NCBI GenBank assembly: GCA_022448425.1
Contig: JAKVCY010000112.1
Coordinates: 1-63,048, forward strand
Reading direction: 5' to 3'
Length of the DNA: 63,048 nt
DNA from: Thalassotalea sp.
GTDB taxonomy: Bacteria; Pseudomonadota; Gammaproteobacteria; Enterobacterales; Alteromonadaceae
The position numbers and the translations under genes were made by a program. The notes under the pieces are model-generated. The model was given only the letters and a program-made list of their open reading frames with translations, did no database searches and was not told where the DNA came from. Positions 29,391 to 38,230 of this stretch are shown here, in pieces; the stretch's first letter is position 1; each line of letters opens with the position of its first letter.

Positions 29391-29403
29391 ATATTGTATA
29401 CAA
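29391..29403 (+). promoter_or_regulatory. Putative operator TATATTGTATACA, copy 1
   Basis: The core TTGTATACAA is a 10-bp palindrome and begins about 40 bases before the transporter ATG. The same 13 nucleotides occur on the minus strand at 35810-35822, between the divergent hydroxyproline dehydratase and collagenase genes. The sharing suggests one regulator. Its identity is not known, and no regulator gene lies in the locus. Confidence 0.55.
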
Positions 29404-29433
29404 AAATAAAGTGAGAAGTTAACAGGTGTTCAA

Positions 29434-31197
29434 ATGTCAATGTCAAACGACATAGCAGAGGGTAGTGCGCAACCTCAGATTTCAAATGACAATGAAGAAA
29501 TTAATAAAGGCTTTGTACGTGCTTTCTACATTGCCAATACCATGGAAATTTTTGAACGATTAGCTTGGTATGGCTTTTTCGCACTCTCTTCAATTTACAT
29601 GACAACGCCAGTTAGCCAGGGCGGTGTGGGCTTTACTGATGGTCAGCGTGGTGCGCTCCAAGGCATTATCCCGTTCTTTTTATATTTACTGCCAGTATTT
29701 ACAGGGGCATTAGCTGACAGGTTTGGCTATCGGAAGATGTTTATTGTGTCGTTCGCCATCATGGCGCCGAGTTATTATCTACTGGGACAAGCTACATCGT
29801 TTTCAAGCTTCTTTATTACCTTTGCAATGGTTGCCTTAGGCGCGGCGTGTTTTAAACCGGTAGTTGTAGGCACCATAACGCATGCCACTAGTGATAGTAA
29901 TCGAGGGTTGGGGTTCGGCATCTTCTATACCATGGTAAACATTGGTGGCTTTATCGGTCCTCTAGTGGCGGGATATTTACGAGCAATTAGCTGGGATGCG
30001 GTATTCTTGATGTCGTCTTTGTGGATTCTTTTGAATTTCATTCCCGTGATCTTCTTTTACAAGGAACCTAAGACACTCGAAAAAAGCAATGCCAGTATTC
30101 GCCAAGTATTATCTGAAGCTCAGCAGGTGCTGGGTAACGGCCGTTTTGCGTTAGCAATATTTCCATGTATTTTCATTTTGATGGCAGCAGGTGCGAGCTT
30201 CATAGATTACAGTATTGCGTTTATCATGATTGCCGCTTGGCTCATGTTTAACCTCGTTTGGCAACGAATATGTTCTGAAAATAATACTAAGTGGTATTTA
30301 GAAAAAGCCAAGGTAAGCAATAAGCCATTTGCACTTTATTTATTGTTGTTGACTGGCTTTTGGGCTGTCTACAACCAGCTGTTCTATACCATGCCTTTGT
30401 ATATTCGAGACTTTGTCGATACCCGTGATCTAGTCGCTTATATCTCTATATTCGGCGAAGGAGCTGTAAATTTTCTGGCGTCGGTAAATATTGAACTACT
30501 TGCTGAAAAGCTTCAGGAATTTATTGTTGCTGGCGCGTCTGCTAGCGCTATTTCCGCTGAACTTGTCCATCTTAAAGTACTTGTGCCAATTGCAGATATC
30601 GAAGCTGCAATTTCACAAGTGGCTGCTGGCGCTCATTCTGGCTCTGGTTTAAATCCCGAAGAAGCGATGATACTTGCGCAGCAATGGGCTGACAGTTATC
30701 GCCAGATAAACCCGGAATACATCATCAACCTAGATTTTGCCGCTATAGTCGTTTGCCAAATAGCCGTTAGCTTAGTGTGCGCGCGCTTTAAAACAATCAA
30801 TGTGCTGGTTGTCGGTGTCGCGATTTTTGCAATCGCTTGTTTGGTTGCGATTATTGCTAATGATATAGCGGCGGGCGGACTTGCCGCTGTGCTCGCTGTG
30901 CTGATGATGGCTTTTGGCGAGATGGTGACTTCTCCTAAGTCACAAGAATATGTAGCTAGTATTGCACCTGATAACCAAGCAGCTCTTTACATGGGTTACT
31001 ACTTTGTTTCTATGGCATTAGGCTTTTTGTTTGCGGGCTTACTGTCTGGGTGGGGCTATGGAGAGATTGCTAAAAACCAAAACAACCCAGCGTTAATGTG
31101 GGTAATTTTTGCAGTATTGGGTTTAGTTACTAGTGTCGGGTTGCTTTGGTTTAATCGTTACTATTTGGCCCGTAACAAATTCGAGGCTAGTAATTAG
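29434..31197 (+). CDS. POT/PTR2-family proton-dependent oligopeptide transporter
   Basis: The 587-residue membrane protein is an MFS member of the POT family, which imports di- and tripeptides with protons. Residues 38-47 (EIFERLAWYG) correspond to the ExxER proton-coupling motif. GALADRFGYRK at 91-101 is MFS motif A, and FYTMVNIGG at 164-172 is the PTR2 signature. Residues about 349-433 form an unusual helical, largely hydrophilic insertion between membrane segments. It is the first gene of a proposed collagen-peptide locus and lies behind an operator-like palindrome. The substrate is inferred to be Pro- or Hyp-containing peptides from its neighbours. Confidence 0.87.
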   Translation: MSMSNDIAEGSAQPQISNDNEEINKGFVRAFYIANTMEIFERLAWYGFFALSSIYMTTPVSQGGVGFTDGQRGALQGIIPFFLYLLPVFTGALADRFGYRKMFIVSFAIMAPSYYLLGQATSFSSFFITFAMVALGAACFKPVVVGTITHATSDSNRGLGFGIFYTMVNIGGFIGPLVAGYLRAISWDAVFLMSSLWILLNFIPVIFFYKEPKTLEKSNASIRQVLSEAQQVLGNGRFALAIFPCIFILMAAGASFIDYSIAFIMIAAWLMFNLVWQRICSENNTKWYLEKAKVSNKPFALYLLLLTGFWAVYNQLFYTMPLYIRDFVDTRDLVAYISIFGEGAVNFLASVNIELLAEKLQEFIVAGASASAISAELVHLKVLVPIADIEAAISQVAAGAHSGSGLNPEEAMILAQQWADSYRQINPEYIINLDFAAIVVCQIAVSLVCARFKTINVLVVGVAIFAIACLVAIIANDIAAGGLAAVLAVLMMAFGEMVTSPKSQEYVASIAPDNQAALYMGYYFVSMALGFLFAGLLSGWGYGEIAKNQNNPALMWVIFAVLGLVTSVGLLWFNRYYLARNKFEASN

Positions 31198-31236
31198 TTT
31201 GATGTAACCATGTCATCTTAAAAATTCGAAGCCTGA

Positions 31237-31260
31237 TAATCCAGAGCAAACTCTGGATTA
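31237..31260. other. Perfect 10-bp stem-loop between transporter and reductase genes
   Basis: TAATCCAGAG and CTCTGGATTA flank the loop CAAA. No U-tract follows on either strand, so a standard terminator is unlikely. It may protect or separate mRNA segments. Confidence 0.5.
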
Positions 31261-31305
31261 CGCTTGAATAAAAGTCTTATTTTTTTGAAGTAAAGAGAAC
31301 CTTTA

Positions 31306-32262
31306 GTGAATAATTTTGTTGGTGCTGAGCAAATCAATCAGCTGTTATCTCCCATCGCCTTAGTCGATAAATTGCAACTGGCGTTTGCCAGTGACATCAC
31401 CACGCCATTGCGACAGCACTTTGATATCCCTAATCCTTATGCTGAACGAGAGACAACGTTGTTGATGATGCCGTCTTGGCAGGTGGGGGAGGATATTGGG
31501 GTGAAGTTGGTAACGATTGTCCCTGATAGCTATCGATACGATTTGCCTTCTATCCAAGGTGTTTACGTACTGATTGACGCGGTCAAAGGCAGTGTTAAAT
31601 CGATAATGGATGCACCAGTGTTAACTGCAAAACGCACCGCCGCAGCATCTGCGCTTGCCAGCCGCTTTATGTCTCGTAAAGATGCCAGAGTACTTACTAT
31701 GGTTGGAACAGGAACACTTGCGCCTGAATTAATTAAAGCACATTGCGCTGTACGCCCAATCAAGCAAGTCAATATCTGGGGAAGAAAAACAGAAAAGGCA
31801 GAGCAACTAAAAAACAGTTTATCTAGTGTTTTGGATGTTGAATTAAATGTTATCGAAGACCTTTCACACGCAGTTAAAGTTGCCGATATTATTTCCTGTG
31901 CAACTTTGTCACAAATGCCGTTGATAAAAGGCGCCTGGTTACAAGCTGGGCAACATTTAGATTTAGTGGGGGCATACCGTCCTGATATGCGAGAAGCAGA
32001 TGATGACTGCATTTTAAAGAGTCGCATTGTTGTCGATAACTATCAAGGTGCGTGCAAGGAAACAGGTGACATTAGAATGCCGCTTGATGCTGGTATATTG
32101 CAGCGTGAAAAAATAGTCGCGGACTTATTTGAGCTTTGTCGCAAAGAACGAGTATTCACTCGTAACCGTCAGGATATTACGTTGTTCAAGTCAGTAGGGC
32201 ATGCTTTAGAAGACCTCGCGGCAGCCCAGCTTGTAATCGAAAGTATCAACAATCAAATTTAA
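31306..32262 (+). CDS. Ornithine cyclodeaminase family reductase, probable delta1-pyrroline-2-carboxylate reductase
   Basis: The 318-residue protein belongs to the ornithine cyclodeaminase/mu-crystallin family. MDAPVLTAKRTAAASALASRFMSRKDARVLTMVGTG is the conserved segment, with the NAD(P) glycine loop at 134-136 (GTG) and a following VNIWGRKTEKA. In trans-3-hydroxyproline catabolism a family member reduces delta1-pyrroline-2-carboxylate to L-proline. That role fits because a trans-3-hydroxyproline dehydratase lies nearby. True ornithine cyclodeaminase or ketimine reductase activity is the alternative. The start is GTG, with AAAGAGA upstream. The aminopeptidase gene follows after 8 bases. Confidence 0.78.
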   Translation: MNNFVGAEQINQLLSPIALVDKLQLAFASDITTPLRQHFDIPNPYAERETTLLMMPSWQVGEDIGVKLVTIVPDSYRYDLPSIQGVYVLIDAVKGSVKSIMDAPVLTAKRTAAASALASRFMSRKDARVLTMVGTGTLAPELIKAHCAVRPIKQVNIWGRKTEKAEQLKNSLSSVLDVELNVIEDLSHAVKVADIISCATLSQMPLIKGAWLQAGQHLDLVGAYRPDMREADDDCILKSRIVVDNYQGACKETGDIRMPLDAGILQREKIVADLFELCRKERVFTRNRQDITLFKSVGHALEDLAAAQLVIESINNQI

Positions 32263-32270
32263 CGGGGCAA

Positions 32271-33593
32271 ATGATGACTAATCTAGCAGACAAAGCTGTG
32301 TACAAGGCGAGACGAGATCGTTTGTTTGAAAAGCTCCCAGAGGGCAGTGTTGTCTTACTTGTAGGTAATAGAGAGCAAGTGAGAAACAAGAATATCACGT
32401 ATCCTTTTCGACAAGATCACGACTTCTATTATTTAACAGGTTACGCCGAGCCAGATGCTGTTGCTGTGCTTAGACCAAATTGTGATCAACCTTTTATACT
32501 TTTTAACCAGCCCAAAGATGAATACCAAGAAGTTTGGTTTGCTGGTCGTACTGGCCAAGAGGGAGCGGTGGCCCTTTATGGGGCTGATGCGGCGTATGAT
32601 ATCGCTGAATTAGAGTCTAGATTGCCGACATTATTTGGTGAACGGCCATATGTATTTTATTCAGACGAACTTGGACGATTTAATCACCGCATCTTTGATT
32701 GGCTGGCTTGCCAACGAAAAAGCGCCAAATTTGATGAAGTGAAATCGTTTAAGCACTTGATGAACGTACTTCCTCGAACCCAGAATATGCGCCGTGTGAA
32801 AGATGAACATGAGATCGGTTTGTTAAGAAAAGCGGTTGAGGCGTCAGTTTCTGGACATCGATATTTAATGAGACTTTGCCAGCCTGGGCAAACAGAACAA
32901 GCATTGACTGGTGAGTTTTTTAATCATGTAAGTCAATTTGGGTGCAGTGATGTTGGCTATCCAACAATTATGGCAGCGGGTAACAATGCTTGCTGCTTAC
33001 ACTACTCAGAAAACCGCGATGTTTTACAGAATGGTCAAATGTTGTTGGTTGATGCGGGCGGTGATTATCAGTACTACACAGCAGACATCACAAGAACTTA
33101 CCCCGTGAATGGAAAGTTTACCCCTGAACAACGAGACATCTACCAATTGGTACTGGCTTCACTAGATGCCGCCATCGAAACAGTAAAACCTGGTGTTTCG
33201 TGGAATAGTATGTATCCAGCTGCCATGTCAGTTCTCGCTCAAGGGTTATTGGACCTTGATATATTGTCGGGGAGTTTTGATCAAGTGATGGAACAGGCGC
33301 TTTATAAGCCTTTTACCCTGCATAAAACTGGCCACTGGTTAGGGCTAGATGTACATGATGTTGGTGCCTACCACGATGATAATGGGAACTGGGTTACACT
33401 TGAGCCGAACATGGTATTCACCATAGAACCCGGGCTTTATTTCCCTGAGCATAGTAAAAGTGTTGACCCTCGTTGGCGAGGCATGGGAGTTCGGTTAGAA
33501 GACGATATTCTGGTTACGCCATCAGGTTACGAAAACCTGTCTGTTGGTGCACCTCGTTCTATTGGTGATATTGAATCGTTAATGGCTAAATAA
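32271..33593 (+). CDS. Xaa-Pro aminopeptidase (M24B family)
   Basis: The 440-residue metallopeptidase removes N-terminal residues preceding proline. An AMP_N domain (residues 1-130, with YPFRQDHDFYYLTGYAEPDAVAVLRP) precedes the pita-bread domain. The dinuclear metal ligands are present: Asp in LLVDAGGDYQYYTADITRTYP, His in HKTGHWLGLDVHDVG, Glu in FTIEPGLYF and Glu in GVRLEDDILVT. The closest named relative is PepP. It is co-transcribed with the OCD-family reductase and lies in the proposed collagen locus, where Gly-Pro-X peptides would need such an enzyme. GGGGC precedes the ATG at 32271; a second Met follows directly. Confidence 0.9.
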   Translation: MMTNLADKAVYKARRDRLFEKLPEGSVVLLVGNREQVRNKNITYPFRQDHDFYYLTGYAEPDAVAVLRPNCDQPFILFNQPKDEYQEVWFAGRTGQEGAVALYGADAAYDIAELESRLPTLFGERPYVFYSDELGRFNHRIFDWLACQRKSAKFDEVKSFKHLMNVLPRTQNMRRVKDEHEIGLLRKAVEASVSGHRYLMRLCQPGQTEQALTGEFFNHVSQFGCSDVGYPTIMAAGNNACCLHYSENRDVLQNGQMLLVDAGGDYQYYTADITRTYPVNGKFTPEQRDIYQLVLASLDAAIETVKPGVSWNSMYPAAMSVLAQGLLDLDILSGSFDQVMEQALYKPFTLHKTGHWLGLDVHDVGAYHDDNGNWVTLEPNMVFTIEPGLYFPEHSKSVDPRWRGMGVRLEDDILVTPSGYENLSVGAPRSIGDIESLMAK

Positions 33594-33628
33594 CGACACC
33601 AAGGTTAAGAAGATTGAATGAGTTGTAT

Positions 33629-33660
33629 GCAGGTTAGATGAGTAGATTTATCTAACCTGC
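33629..33660. other. 11-bp inverted repeat between convergent genes
   Basis: GCAGGTTAGAT and ATCTAACCTGC are perfectly complementary around a 10-base loop. It sits between the convergent aminopeptidase and DUF4097 genes. Neither side has a T-run, so a standard intrinsic terminator is not supported. Confidence 0.5.
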
Positions 33661-33678
33661 ACAATTAAGCGTTATCAA

Positions 33679-34440
33679 TTATGAATCAATATCAACTTCA
33701 CCTTCGATATCGCCAATTGATAAGCCACCTGAACCTGAATCGATAATTTTCAGCGAGCCCGCACGGCTTACGTCGATGCCACCTGAGCCGTCGTCGATCG
33801 TTACCTTACCCGAAATATCTCTAACGGTAAGTTCGCCCGAGCCGTCTTCAATATCAACATCACCCGTTACTTTGTGCACCGTTAAACTGCCAGAACCATC
33901 GTTAAGTTCAAGGTTGCCTTCAACCCCTTTTACATAAAGCTCACCTGAACCATCATCAATGCGAACATCGCCTTTTACGTTTTCGATACGGGTTGCACCT
34001 GAACCGTCGTCTAACTGCAGTTCGTTATTGATGTTTGAAATTCTTATCTCGCCTGAGCCATCATCTACATCTAGCATTAATCCCGCTGGCATAGTGATTG
34101 TTAGGTCAATAGTAGGTGAAGAACCTTTCCAATAGCCCATGTGAGAGTTGTGCTTTGCCACTAAACGCGCTTTGCTTCCAGAGCTATCCAATTCCAGAAT
34201 ATAGTCTCTGTCGTCTGTTGTGCGGATATCAGCTTGCACCTTAATTTCGGTTGCTGACTCGTCGCCGTTTATGATTAGAGAACCTGCACCCGCTTCAATA
34301 TCAAACTTAGACAGAGAACTTGCATCTATCGATAAGCTTTCTTCTAATCTGACATTTGCACTTTGTTCATTAACGTTAATAACACAGCCACTTAACGCGA
34401 TAGCTAGTGCTGATAGAGAAAGTAATTTTGCTGTCTTCAT
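33679..34440 (-). CDS. DUF4097-type beta-repeat lipoprotein
   Basis: The 253-residue protein has a lipoprotein signal peptide with lipobox LSG|C at Cys19. From residue 120 onward it is a strictly periodic repeat. GSG turns occur at 128, 146, 164, 182, 200, 218 and 236, exactly 18 residues apart, mostly preceded by DD, ED or ND and followed by alternating hydrophobic residues. This is the pattern of a beta-solenoid, as in the DUF4097/DUF2807 (putative auto-adhesin) families. The repeats are acidic and could bind cations. The function is unknown. It lies inside the proposed collagen locus but on the opposite strand to its left neighbours, so a functional link is uncertain. Confidence 0.85.
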   Translation of the reverse strand: MKTAKLLSLSALAIALSGCVINVNEQSANVRLEESLSIDASSLSKFDIEAGAGSLIINGDESATEIKVQADIRTTDDRDYILELDSSGSKARLVAKHNSHMGYWKGSSPTIDLTITMPAGLMLDVDDGSGEIRISNINNELQLDDGSGATRIENVKGDVRIDDGSGELYVKGVEGNLELNDGSGSLTVHKVTGDVDIEDGSGELTVRDISGKVTIDDGSGGIDVSRAGSLKIIDSGSGGLSIGDIEGEVDIDS

Positions 34441-34634
34441 TATAATTATTCCATGTTCATTTAGTTATTGACCCAATACAATCAATTATAACGCCAACTT
34501 GTAAAGTACTGATAAATTAATCCTTTATTTTGAACAATAGTGAAATGATGGTCATCTTTACCAATAGTTAGTCGTTATTCCAATAAAAATGGTTTAAATG
34601 AATATATTTTATTTTCACATTTTGTCGCTACTTT

Positions 34635-35693
34635 CTACCTAAGGATAAAACCGTCTTTTTGCGGATCTTCCTCGTCAATGAGAAATTGATGGACACCTGT
34701 AATGTAAGCACTGCCAGATACTCTAGGAATAACGCCCTGACTGCTAACGGTAGAAGGTTTACCGTCGGAACTTTCAATATCGATTGTTGATACCGCTGAA
34801 ACTGTCATACGACTACTGATAATACTCTCTATGGTGAGCGTTTCATTTAACGAGGCTTCTCCTTTGTGGTGAAGTAGTGCAATCCGGGCACTTACGCCAG
34901 TCCCTGTAGGTGAGCGGTCAACTTCACCATCAGCGAAGATACAGACATGGCGTGAATGACTATTACTGTCGGTAACTTTGTTTGAGGTAAAAATGGTGCC
35001 GTACAAAAAGCTTAAATCATCATGATTTGGATGTGATATTTGGTAGCTTGCTGCTACAACGTGTTTGATGGCACGACCTAGAGTGATTAATTGTTCGACG
35101 TTTTCAGGGTTACATTCAATACCATGCGCATCCGCATCAACAAAGGCATAGTAGGCACCACCAAATGCTATATCGTAGTTAACGGCACCAAAACCTTTGA
35201 CGTCAGCGATCAAATTTACCGCTTCAGCAAAAGAGGGAACGCAATCAAAGTGAACTTTAGGTTTGCCACTTTGCTTACTCGCATAGGCAGTAATTTTACC
35301 TGCAGGTGCATCGATGAATAGGGTCTTAGTCTCACCTTCCTCAACTTCAATATCTTGACACTCAATGGCTGCAGAAACAGTTGCGATAATCGCATGACCA
35401 CACATACTCGAGTAGCCTTCGTTATGCATAAAAAGCACGCCGAAAGTTGAATCCGGCTCTACCGGTTCGGTGATGATTGCTCCGTACATATCGGCATGGC
35501 CACGGGGTTCAAACATTAACACTTGGCGCAGGTGATCAAGATGTTTAGTGACATACTGGCGCTTTTCCAACATCGTTCCCCCAGGAATATTGGGATAGCC
35601 GGATGTCACGATGCGAAGCGGTTCGCCTTCTGTGTGTGCGTCTAGTGTAGTCAAAGACATATACTTATGGTTAGTGGGTAAGGCAAACTTCAT
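34635..35693 (-). CDS. Probable trans-3-hydroxy-L-proline dehydratase
   Basis: The 352-residue protein has the proline racemase fold. The first catalytic site is intact, with Cys98 in SSMCGHA. The second site reads DRSPTGTG, with Thr263 where true proline racemases and 4-hydroxyproline 2-epimerases have Cys. A Cys/Thr pair is known for trans-3-hydroxy-L-proline dehydratase, which forms delta1-pyrroline-2-carboxylate. The neighbouring OCD-family enzyme at 31306 would reduce that product to L-proline. GGGAG is placed 8 bases before ATG 35693; an internal ATG at 35660 is a less likely start. It is divergent from the collagenase gene with a shared operator-like sequence between them. Confidence 0.85.
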   Translation of the reverse strand: MKFALPTNHKYMSLTTLDAHTEGEPLRIVTSGYPNIPGGTMLEKRQYVTKHLDHLRQVLMFEPRGHADMYGAIITEPVEPDSTFGVLFMHNEGYSSMCGHAIIATVSAAIECQDIEVEEGETKTLFIDAPAGKITAYASKQSGKPKVHFDCVPSFAEAVNLIADVKGFGAVNYDIAFGGAYYAFVDADAHGIECNPENVEQLITLGRAIKHVVAASYQISHPNHDDLSFLYGTIFTSNKVTDSNSHSRHVCIFADGEVDRSPTGTGVSARIALLHHKGEASLNETLTIESIISSRMTVSAVSTIDIESSDGKPSTVSSQGVIPRVSGSAYITGVHQFLIDEEDPQKDGFILR

Positions 35694-35809
35694 TCTTATA
35701 CTCCCATGTTTCCTGCTTGAGTGAGTTTGACGACTATCGTTTACGCTAACAAGTTGTTCATTGAACTCAAACTCATTTCAGTTTGTTGTTTGTTATTAAA
35801 ATTTAATAA

Positions 35810-35822
35810 TGTATACAATATA
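35810..35822 (-). promoter_or_regulatory. Putative operator TATATTGTATACA, copy 2
   Basis: This is the same 13 nucleotides as at 29391-29403, on the opposite strand, centred on TGTATACA. It lies about 117 bases from the dehydratase start and 124 bases from the collagenase start, so one bound regulator could affect both divergent promoters. Confidence 0.55.
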
Positions 35823-35945
35823 CTTTATGTGTTGTAGGTTATACCAACTTGTACTGGCTCGCAACAATGGACAATCAAGCATATGGCTTAGCAATATAGC
35901 TACGTTTGTATTTAATGCTAGTGATGATTAAACGTGGGGAGAAGA

Positions 35946-38177
35946 ATGGAAGTAATACATAATGTTATTCGGATGAGTGGAATAAAAAAACTAAATGCCG
36001 CTTATGACGTAGAGGGTGAGTTTAGAACTAAGTTAAAGACACTGGTTTTGAATGGTTGTTGGGCGAGCTGTTTCGTTGGAGGGTTAACCCTTATTTCAGC
36101 TTGTAGTCAGCTTCCAAGCGATACGAGACTTTCTGAGCATCAAAGTGTTTTACTAGACAGTGTTAGGCAGGATAACAGTACGCAAATAGCTACAACTGTC
36201 GATAAAACAACGAGCACTAGTACTCAGATTGTTAGTCCGAATACTCAAGCTATTCTCAACGGTACGGCTGAGTACTGGCATGCCGACTTTAATCATCATC
36301 AACAGCAATTTAGTGATGTGCTAATTGCCTTACAACCCATGCTAATTGATAGCACTCTAACGCCTGAGACATTTCAAAGCTTAGATCATGGACTTTATTA
36401 TCTGCGAGCATACAGTTATTGGGGTGCAACGAAGGAGATTGAAGAAACGCAGTGGCTGCTACTCCACGAGAGCTTATTGAAGCTTGCAGAGTTGCTGTCG
36501 GTAACCAATATCTCAGAAAAAGTGTTAGCTCAACAAGCTAACGTTAGCACTCTCAGCACTAGCCAGTATGCAAGATTGAAGGAACATTTGTGGGTAGCGC
36601 TATATCGCTATTACCCGAATAAGCATGCCAAAACTATATTACCTGAGCGTTTAGCGATGTTTAGTGAGTTTGTTAATACCTCCATTAAGGCGGTATCTAA
36701 GGGCGCTGCCATTGCAGAACAAAATGCCAGCTCCGATGCCCAAGTTACTGCCCAAGTTAATGTTCAGTCAAGTGATCAGAACGATTTGTCCGTAGCATAC
36801 GAACAACTTGAACTATACCGAGCTATAGGTTTCCTTGCGTATTTCGCTGAGCGAGATGAAAACATTGCTAAGTTGTTTAATTCAGAGTCAGGAATAGCGT
36901 TAAGTCTTCTGAAAAATATTTCAACATTCGACGCTGATAGTTGGCATTTGGCTCATACGTTATGGGGATTGGCAAATATTCATATTGCTGTAGAGGAAGA
37001 GCAGAAGAAGGCGTTAGATACCCTTACAGAACAGCAGTTATTTTCAAGTGGGAAAGCTGATACTGGGCTAGACAATATAGGCAATACAAGCAGTTCAAAC
37101 AATGCAAGAAAGGAACGTTGGAATGAGTATAGTGAGGATGACGCTAAGCGCTTATTTACGCTCTATTTAGCAAATTCTCTCCGCACACGCGATCACTGCG
37201 ATGAAAGCTTTGCTGACAAGTGTGATATCAAACCTATAGATGAAGTTCTGCCTGTGAATCATGCCTGTTCTGATTCTTTGTTTATCCGCGCGACTCAAAT
37301 GACAACAGAGCAACTTAACAGCTCTTGCCAAAAGTTATTGGGACAGGAGAGCTTTTTTCACTCAACGTTAGCGACAAATGTTGAACCGGTACCTAATGAC
37401 TTTAATGAAAAGCTAAGAGTTGTCATTTTTGACAACTACTCAGAGTATAACCGTCATGGTCAGCTGAAGTTTAATATATTCACCAATAATGGTGGAATGT
37501 ACATCGAAGGTACACCGAGTGCTGATGTAAATCAGGCAACCTTTTATGCGTTTGAGCACTTTTGGGATCAATCCAAGTTTGGTGTCTGGAATCTTAATCA
37601 CGAATATGTGCATTACCTTGATGGCCGATTTGTAAAATATGGCGGTTTCGGTCATTACCCAGAAAAACTTGTTTGGTGGGCTGAAGGCTTAGCAGAGTAT
37701 ATTTCTAGACAAGATGATAATGATGACGCGGTGAAGCTCGCTAGTAGAACTAAAGCAGAAGAGTGGCCTTCACTGGCTGACATTTTTGCGACGACTTACG
37801 AGGACGGAACAGATCGCGTTTATCGCTGGAGCTATTTGGCGCAGCGCTTTATCTTCAGCTTCTACCCAGAGCAAGGGCGCACTATGAGCAAATACTTAAA
37901 GCGTGATTATTTTGATGGTTATGTGAAAGTATTGGACGACGTCGCCAAACAACATCAAGCGGAATTTACAGAGTGGCTGAAAAATGAAGTGAAAAGCTAT
38001 GAACGAGACATTGCTGCTAAATATGATGCTAAAAATGCCCCTAAAAAAGCCTCACCAAAACAGGACGCTGATAAGAAGTCACCGAGCTATTTATACCGTT
38101 ATCTGTACAGGGATTACTTGAGACCTTCGCATTTACCAATCGATAAATCACATCAACATTTCGAATATTGGGGTTAG
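35946..38177 (+). CDS. Secreted M9-family collagenase-like metallopeptidase
   Basis: I prefer the ATG at 35946 (743 residues), because GGGGAGAAG lies just upstream, over the in-frame GTG at 35934. A hydrophobic segment around residues 34-53 ends LISAC, suggesting export as a lipoprotein after an unusually long n-region. The M9 N-terminal helical region spans roughly 90-500. The catalytic domain has the zinc motif HEYVH at 552-556 in NLNHEYVHYLDGRF, and Glu580/Glu584 in WWAEGLAEYIS provide the likely third ligand. Vibrio-type collagenases share these motifs. No PKD or PPC collagen-binding domain follows. The Lys/Pro-rich stretch around 695-715 is a linker. It would digest collagen outside the cell. 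Confidence 0.88.
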   Translation: MEVIHNVIRMSGIKKLNAAYDVEGEFRTKLKTLVLNGCWASCFVGGLTLISACSQLPSDTRLSEHQSVLLDSVRQDNSTQIATTVDKTTSTSTQIVSPNTQAILNGTAEYWHADFNHHQQQFSDVLIALQPMLIDSTLTPETFQSLDHGLYYLRAYSYWGATKEIEETQWLLLHESLLKLAELLSVTNISEKVLAQQANVSTLSTSQYARLKEHLWVALYRYYPNKHAKTILPERLAMFSEFVNTSIKAVSKGAAIAEQNASSDAQVTAQVNVQSSDQNDLSVAYEQLELYRAIGFLAYFAERDENIAKLFNSESGIALSLLKNISTFDADSWHLAHTLWGLANIHIAVEEEQKKALDTLTEQQLFSSGKADTGLDNIGNTSSSNNARKERWNEYSEDDAKRLFTLYLANSLRTRDHCDESFADKCDIKPIDEVLPVNHACSDSLFIRATQMTTEQLNSSCQKLLGQESFFHSTLATNVEPVPNDFNEKLRVVIFDNYSEYNRHGQLKFNIFTNNGGMYIEGTPSADVNQATFYAFEHFWDQSKFGVWNLNHEYVHYLDGRFVKYGGFGHYPEKLVWWAEGLAEYISRQDDNDDAVKLASRTKAEEWPSLADIFATTYEDGTDRVYRWSYLAQRFIFSFYPEQGRTMSKYLKRDYFDGYVKVLDDVAKQHQAEFTEWLKNEVKSYERDIAAKYDAKNAPKKASPKQDADKKSPSYLYRYLYRDYLRPSHLPIDKSHQHFEYWG

Positions 38178-38230
38178 TTTTTCTGACCCCATCGATACAT
38201 TGCGTTGGCAATGAAACATTATTCAATAGA

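Noticed and set aside
31237-31260. Intrinsic terminator between the transporter and reductase genes
   Set aside because: The stem is perfect but no T-run follows on either strand, so I list it only as a stem-loop.
33629-33660. Bidirectional terminator between convergent genes
   Set aside because: Strong stem but no T-run on either side; activity cannot be supported.
34635-35693. Proline racemase or 4-hydroxyproline 2-epimerase
   Set aside because: The second catalytic cysteine of those enzymes is Thr263 here, which fits trans-3-hydroxy-L-proline dehydratase.
35934-35945. GTG start for the collagenase gene
   Set aside because: The GTG lies inside the sequence that forms the GGGGAG ribosome-binding site for the ATG at 35946.
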